From positions 1 through 22,953 of the forward strand of contig JAISRS010000137.1 in NCBI GenBank assembly GCA_031273485.1: 22,953 bases of DNA, in the 5' to 3' direction. Positions 1 to 5,585 of the stretch are shown piece after piece; the stretch's first letter is position 1, and each line of letters starts with the position of its first letter. The stretch is from Prevotellaceae bacterium. GTDB taxonomy: Bacteria > Bacteroidota > Bacteroidia > Bacteroidales > UBA932. Both the position numbers and the translations under genes were made by a program. The notes below the pieces were generated by a model. It ran no database searches. It was not told where the DNA came from and worked only from the letters and a program-made list of their open reading frames with translations.

Positions 1-576
1 GATAACCAGTCGTGGCAGCTGGGTTATTTCCACGAATGTATGAGCGGATTCGAGTACGAGGTCGCCTCGCACATGATTGCCGAAGGCATGACGGACGAAG
101 GACTTGTGCTGGTGCGCTCGATTCACGACCGCTACCACGCGGCAAAACGCAATCCGTACAACGAAATAGAATGCAGCGACCATTATGCGCGCGCCATGGC
201 AAGCTACGGCGCATTTATCACCGCCTGCGGGTTTGAATACCATGGTCCGAAAGGATTCTTGCGTTTTGCGCCCAAATGGAATGCCGAAAACTTCAAGGCG
301 CCTTTCACGGCGGCGGAAGGATGGGGCAGCTATACGCAGACCCTGTCGGGCAACACGATGACGTGCGTGCTGGAACCCAAATACGGACAGGTGCAGCTAA
401 GCGCTTTCTCCGTGGATGCGCCCAAAGGCAAGAGGGTGAAATCGGCGAATGTATCGCTCGACGGTCAAACCGTTTCCGCAAAACGGGAGCAAAAAGGCGC
501 TGCTGTGTCGCTCTCTCTGCCGAACCGCATCGTTGTGAAAGCCGGAGAACGGCTTGTGCTGGAGTTCAAGCTTTGA
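1..576 (+). CDS. GH116-family glycoside hydrolase, C-terminal part (5' end outside window)
   Basis: The reading frame is open from base 1 and ends at the TGA at 574-576, so only the last 191 residues are present. The first ATG, at 40, is internal: the preceding codons read DNQSWQLGYFHEC and continue naturally into MSGFEYEVASHM. The segment GFEYEVA, then NPYNEIECSDHYARAMASYG (about residues 53-72), is the signature near the end of the GH116 (DUF608, GBA2-like beta-glucosidase/glucosylceramidase) catalytic domain; in the family an acidic residue of this stretch helps bind the glycone. A beta-rich tail of about 90 residues follows and ends in LSLPNRIVVKAGERLVLEFKL. Family members cleave beta-glucosides or related glycosides by a retaining mechanism, but the nucleophile and acid/base residues lie upstream of the window, so activity and export cannot be judged. 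A related tail recurs at 2706-2777. Confidence 0.85.
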   Translation, partial: DNQSWQLGYFHECMSGFEYEVASHMIAEGMTDEGLVLVRSIHDRYHAAKRNPYNEIECSDHYARAMASYGAFITACGFEYHGPKGFLRFAPKWNAENFKAPFTAAEGWGSYTQTLSGNTMTCVLEPKYGQVQLSAFSVDAPKGKRVKSANVSLDGQTVSAKREQKGAAVSLSLPNRIVVKAGERLVLEFKL

Positions 577-617
577 TATCAATTAAGAAATAAGAGGGGT
601 AATATAAAAAGATTTTG

Positions 618-631
618 TACTTTTGCAAATA
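618..631 (+). promoter_or_regulatory. Bacteroidota -7 box directly abutting the methyltransferase start
   Basis: TACTTTTG at 618-625 matches the TAnnTTTG -7 consensus of the Bacteroidota primary sigma factor. No TTTG-like -33 box is seen 19-21 bp upstream, where the sequence is AG-rich. The ATG of the next gene begins only five bases after the box, which would put the transcription start at or beside the ATG. The transcript would then be leaderless or nearly so, or translation starts further in. Confidence 0.45.
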
Positions 632-1491
632 TGAAGAATGATAAAAACAGGATAATTAATGGTAGTAGACAGTCCGCCGGATTGTCTGCTAAACCATTCG
701 TAAAATGGGTTGGAGGTAAAAGCCAACTCATACCTTCCATCTCAAAAATATTGCCGCAAGAAATTTTTGAAATGCCCGACCTTGTCTATATTGAACCTTT
801 TGTCGGTGGTGGCGCAATGCTCTTTTGGATGCTGAAAAGTATAAAAAATATCCGAAAAGCAGTGATTAACGATATTAATTCCGATTTAACGACGGCTTAT
901 TTTGCAGTCAAAAACAACGTTAATGAATTAATCGCAAGACTCAAAAATATCGAGCAAGAGTATCAGTCGTTAACTTCGGAAGAAAGCCGGAAAATATTTT
1001 ACCTGACCATGCGGGAAAGGTATAATACCAAATCGCTTGAAGATATTGAAAACACGGCTTTGTTCATTTTTCTTAACCACACGTGCTTCAATGGTTTGCA
1101 CAGGGTAAACAGTAAAGGCTTATTCAACGTACCGTTCGGAAAATATACAAATCCAACCATTTGCGACGAAGACACACTACTTGCCGACAGCGAATTATTG
1201 CAAAAAGTGGAAATCCTGACAGGGGATTTTGAACAAACATTGGATTACGCTACGGAAAATTCCTTTTTTTACTTTGATCCGCCTTATAAACCGTTAAGCC
1301 AAACATCAAGTTTTAATTCTTATGCAAGAGAAGCATTTAATGACGCAGAACAGGTAAGGCTAAAACACTTTTGTGACAAGTTGAATGACAAAGGCTATTT
1401 ATGGCTTTTGAGTAATTCGGACGTGAAATCCAATGATCCCAACAACAATTTTTTTGACGATTTATATTCGTGTTATTTAGATTGTGCATAA
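631..1491 (+). CDS. Dam/DpnM-class adenine-N6 DNA methyltransferase, C-terminally truncated
   Basis: This is a D12-class (alpha-group) adenine-N6 DNA methyltransferase, expected to use S-adenosylmethionine to protect a short recognition sequence. Visible motifs are KPFVKWVGGK (residues 21-30), the SAM-binding motif EPFVGGG (55-61) and the catalytic DPPY (216-219). Family members such as DpnM normally run about 30 residues beyond the FFDDLY-type segment, with a conserved basic ...R.INS...KRG...E stretch. Here the protein stops after FFDDLYSCYLDCA. Neither alternative frame after 1460 restores that tail, so this is a deletion or replacement rather than a simple frameshift. The region is much richer in A+T than the hydrolase gene before it, suggesting transfer. 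The start at 631 is the only ATG before the first motif. It could still be active, but the missing tail makes that doubtful. Confidence 0.85.
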   Translation: MKNDKNRIINGSRQSAGLSAKPFVKWVGGKSQLIPSISKILPQEIFEMPDLVYIEPFVGGGAMLFWMLKSIKNIRKAVINDINSDLTTAYFAVKNNVNELIARLKNIEQEYQSLTSEESRKIFYLTMRERYNTKSLEDIENTALFIFLNHTCFNGLHRVNSKGLFNVPFGKYTNPTICDEDTLLADSELLQKVEILTGDFEQTLDYATENSFFYFDPPYKPLSQTSSFNSYAREAFNDAEQVRLKHFCDKLNDKGYLWLLSNSDVKSNDPNNNFFDDLYSCYLDCA

Positions 1492-1495
1492 TATT

Positions 1496-2215
1496 ATGAA
1501 TACGCAAACTGAACAAGTCATTGAAGTAATGCGCCAAAACGGTGGATATGCAACATTTGGACAATTAAATAGATTAATTGATTTTTCCACATGGAAGACA
1601 AAATCGCCACAGGCAAGTGTAAGACGAATTGTTCAATTGAGTGACGCGTTTTTTAAGATACAACCGGGACTTTGGGCACTAAAAGAAGCTGAAAAAAATG
1701 TTTTGAAAAAATTTCAACTTGAAACACAAGATAAAAAGAAAGATGAATTATTCACACATTCTTATTATCAAGGGTTAGTTGTTGAAATTGGTAATATGAA
1801 AGGTTTGCAAACATATGTTCCGCCACAGGATAAAAATCGTTTGTTTTTAGAAAAGTCATTAAAAGAATTAGTTACATTAGATGAGATTTACCATTTTACC
1901 TATCCTGAAATTCTTCGCCGAGCAACAACCGTTGATGTCGTTTGGTTTAATGAGCGTAAATTACCGCATTCTTTTTTTGAAGTAGAACATTCAACCGATA
2001 TTCAAAATTCATTGACGAAATTTTTTGAGTTGCAAGACTACTTTGCCTGTTTTTATATCATTGCCGCAGAATCGCGCAAAAAACAGTTTAATGATATTAT
2101 GAGTAAGACAATATTTAATCCTATAAAAAAACGTATTGATTTTGTCAATTATGATGATATTTCCAATCAACATTCGAAAATGTTTGAATTATCACAAGTA
2201 AAACAACTTATATAA
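1496..2215 (+). CDS. HARE-HTH protein with PD-(D/E)XK-like domain, putative restriction endonuclease
   Basis: Length is 239 residues from the ATG at 1496; a GTG at 1484 would overlap the methyltransferase stop and add four residues. Residues 1-64 (VIEVMRQNGGYATFGQLNRL ... GLWALKE) resemble the HARE-HTH winged-helix domain, which is known from restriction endonucleases and some eukaryotic chromatin proteins. The C-terminal part has a spacing compatible with a PD-(D/E)XK nuclease core: E97, then D147 in TVDVVWF, then E162-V-E164 in FFEVEHSTD. This placement behind a Dam-class methyltransferase suggests the nuclease of a type II system, perhaps a DpnII/MboI-like locus because of the DpnA-like fragment downstream. 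The nuclease assignment is inferred from pattern and context. The gene is AT-rich and overlaps the next ATG by one base (TAATG), so the two are translationally coupled. Confidence 0.6.
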   Translation: MNTQTEQVIEVMRQNGGYATFGQLNRLIDFSTWKTKSPQASVRRIVQLSDAFFKIQPGLWALKEAEKNVLKKFQLETQDKKKDELFTHSYYQGLVVEIGNMKGLQTYVPPQDKNRLFLEKSLKELVTLDEIYHFTYPEILRRATTVDVVWFNERKLPHSFFEVEHSTDIQNSLTKFFELQDYFACFYIIAAESRKKQFNDIMSKTIFNPIKKRIDFVNYDDISNQHSKMFELSQVKQLI

Positions 2216-2544
2216 TGGCACTTTTTATTTTTTATACAGATGAAGGATACACCATTTCTCCGAATGATAGTGAAATGAAAAATTCACAGATAATTGGCAT
2301 TGAAAATGGGTCAACGCAAGAAGAAGCATTGACCAATTTATATAGAGATGGAATTTGGATTGAAAAAGCGGGCTTTTCCAAAGATAAATTGAAATGCCAC
2401 GCTATTTTTAACCCAAATTATGTGGAAAATCTTAGAAAAGTAATTGATTATTTATGGAAAGATGAAGAAAAACACTTTGAAGAAAATGGATGTCCTAATG
2501 ATCATATATTTCTAATATTAAAGAGTTTGAAACAGAATTTATAA
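2215..2544 (+). CDS. Small protein of unknown function coupled to the putative nuclease
   Basis: This is a 109-residue soluble, acidic protein with no signal peptide or membrane segment. I do not recognise a characterised family. It starts with a beta-strand-like MALFIFYTDEGYTISP, has a middle segment IIGIENGSTQEEALTNLYRDGIWI, and ends with a charged stretch that is probably helical. Its ATG overlaps the preceding stop codon by one base, so it is made together with the putative nuclease. Possible roles are an accessory, control or immunity partner, but nothing in the sequence chooses between them. It lacks an obvious helix-turn-helix, which argues weakly against a classical restriction-modification controller protein. 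Confidence 0.65.
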   Translation: MALFIFYTDEGYTISPNDSEMKNSQIIGIENGSTQEEALTNLYRDGIWIEKAGFSKDKLKCHAIFNPNYVENLRKVIDYLWKDEEKHFEENGCPNDHIFLILKSLKQNL

Positions 2545-2552
2545 TAGCTATA

Positions 2553-2705
2553 TTGAAATATTTAGAGCACATGGAACAAGTCGGAAGGATAGATTTTGCA
2601 AACGAGTTTAATTTTCAATGGCATAAAGAAGTCCGTAATAAACTCAAAAATAACGGCACTGTTTGGATAAGCGGAACGTTTCACCATATTTTTTCTATTG
2701 CACAA
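2553..2705 (+). pseudogene. Fragment of a beta-class (DpnA/MboIB-like) adenine methyltransferase
   Basis: The frame from about 2571 reads FANEFNFQWHKEVRNKLKNN followed by GTVWISGTFHHIFSIAQ. This matches the stretch just after the DPPY region in beta-class N6-adenine methyltransferases; DpnA, as I remember it, has EFNRKWIRLAKEVLKPNGTV followed by WISGSLHNIYSVG. Both the DPPY motif that should precede it and the target-recognition region and FxGxG motif that should follow are absent. Only about 45 residues of a protein of roughly 270 survive. Its right edge is fused in frame to a hydrolase tail. It is a remnant, not a gene, and supports a DpnII/MboI-like origin (two methyltransferases plus one nuclease) for the whole AT-rich block. 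Confidence 0.75.
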
Positions 2706-2777
2706 ATATGGGTTTCCCTGCCAAGCCGCGTGACGGTCAAGAGCGGGGAGCGGATTGTATGGCAGTTTACGTTTTAA
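2706..2777 (+). pseudogene. 3' end of a second GH116-like gene
   Basis: From 2706 the frame reads IWVSLPSRVTVKSGERIVWQ and FTF before the TAA at 2775-2777. It aligns without gaps to the end of the hydrolase at 1-576 (SLPNRIVVKAGERLVLEFKL), and the base composition jumps from AT-rich to GC-rich at the join. The DNA differs at many positions, so this is a paralogue's tail and not a copied end. The upstream part of that gene is missing and replaced by the restriction-modification remnant. Confidence 0.65.
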
Positions 2778-2812
2778 CGATTTTATCGCATAAATTAATA
2801 ACCTCGAAAACA

Positions 2813-3376
2813 ATGAACAGATTTTTTAATTCTTTATTTTTTGGCGCATTATGCCTCCTGTTTGCCTGTTGCCATTCCACGCCAACAGGGTCGCCGCAGG
2901 AATCGGTGCTTTCGTGGAAAGACGAACTGAAAGCGGAAATCCCTCTGCTGGGACACCGCAACTGGATCGTGGTGACGGACATGGCGTATCCGCTGCAAAC
3001 GCAGGCGGGGATTAAAACCCTCTACACCGGCGAATCGTATATGGATATTTTGACTTTTGTGCACGGTGAAATCGAAAAAGCGCCTCACATCAAAGCCGCC
3101 ATCTATCAGGACAGGGAATTATCCTATCTTGACGAAAAAGCCGCCACGGGAATAGACGCCCTGCGCGAACGGATGCAGTCGCTTTTCGGCGACAGGCTCA
3201 TTCCCGTTTCGCACGAGGAGCTGATTAACCGGCTGGATGAAGTCAGTCGCAAGTTTCGCGTAATCATCCTGAAAAGCAATTTGACGATTCCCTACACGTC
3301 CACTTTTTTCGAACTGGACTGTAATTATTGGGACAGCGCAAGGGAAGAAGCCCTGCAAAAGAAAATCAATCCTTAA
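2813..3376 (+). CDS. Lipoprotein with RbsD/FucU-like domain
   Basis: Length is 187 residues from the ATG at 2813. The N-terminus MNRFFNSLFFGALCLLFAC has a short hydrophobic core and an L-F-A-C lipobox (C19), so export and lipidation are expected. The body resembles the RbsD/FucU fold of sugar mutarotases: LLGHRNWIVVTDMAYP (residues 45-60) corresponds to the LGHGDEIVIADA-type active-site strand of FucU/RbsD, with H48 and D56 in place, and IILKSNLTIPYTSTFFELDC lies where those proteins carry their second active-site segment. RbsD and FucU interconvert pyranose and furanose or alpha and beta anomers in the cytoplasm, so a secreted lipidated form would be unusual. It follows a hydrolase remnant and lies about 3.3 kb before a FucP-like permease, consistent with sugar handling. 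The domain call is from motif memory and is moderate. Confidence 0.55.
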   Translation: MNRFFNSLFFGALCLLFACCHSTPTGSPQESVLSWKDELKAEIPLLGHRNWIVVTDMAYPLQTQAGIKTLYTGESYMDILTFVHGEIEKAPHIKAAIYQDRELSYLDEKAATGIDALRERMQSLFGDRLIPVSHEELINRLDEVSRKFRVIILKSNLTIPYTSTFFELDCNYWDSAREEALQKKINP

Positions 3377-3417
3377 AACAGCACGATTATGACCGGACAC
3401 AAAACCCCTGCCACGCC

Positions 3418-3602
3418 TGCGGAACATTCCGCAACCCGCAACCGGAACAAAAACAGGCTTGCGGAACGTTCCGCAAGTCCCAACCGGATGCAAAACAGAG
3501 TTGCGGAACATCCCGCAAGCCCCGGCCGAAACAAAAACATACCTGCGGAACATTCCGCAAGTCCCAACCGAAGCAAAAACATACCTGCGGAACGTTCCGC
3601 AA
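3418..3602 (+). repeat. Five-copy 42-bp tandem array of palindromes
   Basis: Palindromic cores start at 3418, 3460, 3502, 3544 and 3586, exactly 42 bp apart. Copy 2 is a perfect 18-bp dyad, TTGCGGAACGTTCCGCAA (3459-3476). Copies 1, 4 and 5 keep intact TGCGGAA/TTCCGCA arms, and copy 3 has one arm change. The 24-25 bp between cores is also conserved (GTCCCAACCGAAGCAAAAAC-type), so this is a tandem repeat and not a CRISPR. Because 42 is a multiple of three, several frames stay open and would encode 14-residue repeats such as CGTFRKSQPKQKHT. One such frame is an 80-codon ORF from the ATG at 3389 to 3631. At 10.5 bp per turn, 42 bp is four turns, so all cores face the same side of the helix. It ends 43 bp before the DUF6261 start. 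Confidence 0.9.
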
Positions 3603-3645
3603 GTGTAATAAATATGTATTGTCTAATTTAAAAACAAAATGTATC

Positions 3646-4368
3646 ATGAAAATTATTAAAATTGATTTGAGACATCTTCGTAACGAAGAGCATTTTCAAC
3701 TGATGACCGATTTCAAAAACCTGGTCGAAGCGACCGGTGCATCCGTATTGAACATCGAAGCCCTGTTCGCCACCTTCCTGGTGCTCTACGGCAGGGAAGA
3801 CATCGCCCTGGAGGCCATCCGCAGAAGCGAACTGACCGATGCCATCACCGACACCGATACGCAGCGCGATACCATCTATCGCGGGCTGGTACTGATGCTG
3901 GAGAGCAATCTCCACAGCTCCAACCCGTCCAAAAAACAGGCCGCTCACAACATGCTGGTCGTGGTAAACCATTACGGCGATTTCCGCCATAAATCCTACA
4001 ACGAGGAAACGGCCGGCATTTACAATTTCGTGCAGGAAATCAACACACGCTGCGCCGCCGAGATTGCTACGCTGGACGCCAAGGACTGGATTACCGACCT
4101 CGACAACGCCAATCAGACGTTCGACAAGCTGATGAACCAGCGCTTCGATGAAAACGCGGGACAGATACACGTCAACCTGCGCGAAACCCGCAAGGAAATC
4201 GACGGCGTTTACACACAAACCAACGACTATATCGACGCCGCCATCGTGGTGAACGGTGAAAGCGTCTACGCCGGTTTTGTGAACAAACTCAACGAACGCA
4301 TCCGCTATTTCAAAAACACGCTGGCGCAACGCAAAGGACGCGCTGCAAAGAAAAATGGAGAAGAATAA
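3646..4368 (+). CDS. DUF6261-family protein
   Basis: Length is 240 residues, starting at the ATG at 3646 (MKIIKIDLRHLRNEEHFQLM), which is the typical opening of the DUF6261 family found in Bacteroidota. The protein is soluble and predicted almost wholly helical, with no signal peptide or membrane segment. Conserved-looking blocks are LRNEEHFQLMTDF near the N-terminus, TQRDTIYRGLVLMLES in the middle, YNEETAGIYNFVQEI after it, and a C-terminal KLNERIRYFKNTLAQRKGR basic end. No catalytic motif is visible and the family's function is unknown to me. The same frame is open upstream through the 42-bp repeat array to 3328, but the AUG at 3646 and the family alignment favour the short form. Its position next to a palindrome array is the main functional clue. 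Confidence 0.75.
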   Translation: MKIIKIDLRHLRNEEHFQLMTDFKNLVEATGASVLNIEALFATFLVLYGREDIALEAIRRSELTDAITDTDTQRDTIYRGLVLMLESNLHSSNPSKKQAAHNMLVVVNHYGDFRHKSYNEETAGIYNFVQEINTRCAAEIATLDAKDWITDLDNANQTFDKLMNQRFDENAGQIHVNLRETRKEIDGVYTQTNDYIDAAIVVNGESVYAGFVNKLNERIRYFKNTLAQRKGRAAKKNGEE

Positions 4369-4370
4369 AG

Positions 4371-4410
4371 AAGAATGAAAGAAATGAAGAAAATGAAAGA
4401 AACGAAAGAA
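4371..4410 (+). repeat. GAATGAAAGAAATGAA-type simple repeat
   Basis: This purine-only stretch after the DUF6261 stop contains GAATGAAAGAAATGAA (4373-4388) and diverged copies. The same 16-mer recurs at 9773-9788, so it is a dispersed simple repeat and not a local accident. No coding role is seen. Confidence 0.6.
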
Positions 4411-4427
4411 TTATTCGTGGAGACCAA

Positions 4428-4458
4428 CCCTGACAGAGAGTGCCAAACCCTGTCAGGG
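4428..4458. other. Inverted repeat between DUF6261 gene and dehydrogenase operon
   Basis: CCCTGACAG (4428-4436) and CTGTCAGGG (4450-4458) form a 9-bp perfect stem with a 13-base loop. No T-run follows on either strand, so it is not a standard intrinsic terminator. It could be a weak transcription end, an RNA stability element or a binding site for the operon starting at 4551. Confidence 0.5.
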
Positions 4459-4476
4459 GATAGCGGAGGCGAAATC

Positions 4477-4502
4477 ATTCGTGTAATTCGTGTAATTCGT
4501 GG
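4477..4502 (+). repeat. ATTCGTGTA short tandem repeat
   Basis: ATTCGTGTA occurs at 4477-4485 and 4486-4494, followed by a third partial copy (ATTCGTG, 4495-4501). It resembles simple intergenic repeats that I recall from other Bacteroidota genomes. It lies about 50 bp upstream of the dehydrogenase gene, where no TAnnTTTG promoter box is visible. Confidence 0.55.
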
Positions 4503-4550
4503 ATTGAATCATCAAACAGTAAAAATATAAACACCAAAAACAAAAAGTAA

Positions 4551-5582
4551 ATGAAAGCACTCGTATTGGAAGAGTACAACAAATTCGTATATAAGGACGT
4601 CGCCGAGCCGCAGATAGCCGCCGGCGAAGTCCTTATCAAAGTAAAAGCCTGCGGCATCTGCGGCAGCGACGTACACGGCATGGACGGCAGCACCGGACGC
4701 CGGCAACCGCCCGTCATCATGGGGCACGAAGCCTCCGGCGTGATTGTCCGCACGGGAGAAGGCGTCGACCGATGGAAGGAAGGCGACCGCGTCACATTCG
4801 ATTCCACCGTCTATCCCCTCAACGACTGGTACACGCTCAAGGGACGCTACAACCTCAGCGAAGGACGCCAGGTCGTCGGCGTATCGCCCGTAGAATACAA
4901 ACGTCACGGCGCCTTTGCCGAATACCTGGCCGTGCCGCAGCACATCCTGTACAAAATCCCCGACAGCGTCACCTTCGAGCAGGCCGCCATGGTCGAACCG
5001 GCCGCCGTAGCCGCACATGCCGTCCGGCTTTCGGGCGTCAAGGCCGGCGACAGCGCCGTCGTGCTCGGCAGCGGAATGATCGGAACCTTTATCGTCAGCA
5101 TGCTGAAAGCCTCCGGCGCAACCCCGGTAATCGCCGTCGACGTGGATGACGCAAAACTCGCTATGGCCGCCCGCTACGGCGCCACGGTACTTATCAACTC
5201 CACGAATCAGTCCGTAGCCGAAACCGTCCGTGCCCATACCAAGGAACGCGGCGCCGACTTCGGATTCGAAGCCATCGGCATTTCCGTCACCGTCAACACC
5301 CTGATCGACTCGCTCCGCAAAGGCGCGACCGCCGTCCTGGTAGGCAACGTCACCCCCACCATCGAGTTCCCACTACAGAAGGTAGTCACGACCGAAATCA
5401 AAGTGCAGGGCAGTTGCGCCATCAACGGTGAATACGAAATCGTGCTCGACATGATCGCCTCCGGCGCACTGAAAGTGGACGACATGATCTCCGCCGTAGC
5501 CCCCCTGAGCGAAGGCGCCGAATGGTTCCGCAAACTCTATCACAGGGAAGGAAATCTCAATAAAGTAATACTTGCACCATAA
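4551..5582 (+). CDS. Zinc-type medium-chain dehydrogenase (sorbitol/threonine dehydrogenase-like)
   Basis: This 343-residue protein has the two-domain medium-chain dehydrogenase layout. The catalytic zinc site is visible as C37 (ACGICGSD), H59-E60 (GHEASG) and E149 (MVEPAA). The Rossmann glycine motif GSGMIG spans 173-178, and an acidic residue (D197 in VIAVDVDD) predicts NAD rather than NADP. The lobe that carries four structural-zinc cysteines in most relatives (around 84-110) reads DSTVYPLNDWYTLKGRYNLS and has none of them. Members oxidise a secondary hydroxyl of a polyol, sugar or threonine; the exact substrate cannot be read. It is the first gene of a three-gene operon: its stop lies 3 bp before the next ATG. 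A Gfo/Idh/MocA partner and a FucP-like permease point to a sugar or sugar-alcohol substrate. Confidence 0.85.
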   Translation: MKALVLEEYNKFVYKDVAEPQIAAGEVLIKVKACGICGSDVHGMDGSTGRRQPPVIMGHEASGVIVRTGEGVDRWKEGDRVTFDSTVYPLNDWYTLKGRYNLSEGRQVVGVSPVEYKRHGAFAEYLAVPQHILYKIPDSVTFEQAAMVEPAAVAAHAVRLSGVKAGDSAVVLGSGMIGTFIVSMLKASGATPVIAVDVDDAKLAMAARYGATVLINSTNQSVAETVRAHTKERGADFGFEAIGISVTVNTLIDSLRKGATAVLVGNVTPTIEFPLQKVVTTEIKVQGSCAINGEYEIVLDMIASGALKVDDMISAVAPLSEGAEWFRKLYHREGNLNKVILAP

Positions 5583-5585
5583 ACA

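Noticed and set aside
1460..1500. Frameshift as the cause of the short methyltransferase
   Set aside because: Neither other frame after 1460 gives the conserved family C-terminus; the sequence there is different DNA.
3418..3602. CRISPR array
   Set aside because: The would-be spacers are nearly identical to each other, so it is a tandem repeat; no cas gene is near.
3389..3631. 80-codon frame through the 42-bp repeat (AEHSASPNRSKNIP-type peptide)
   Set aside because: All repeat frames stay open because the period is a multiple of three, so openness is no evidence of coding. Kept only as a note in the repeat entry.
4512..5237. 241-codon minus-strand frame opposite the dehydrogenase
   Set aside because: A shadow of a GC-rich real gene; no family motif.
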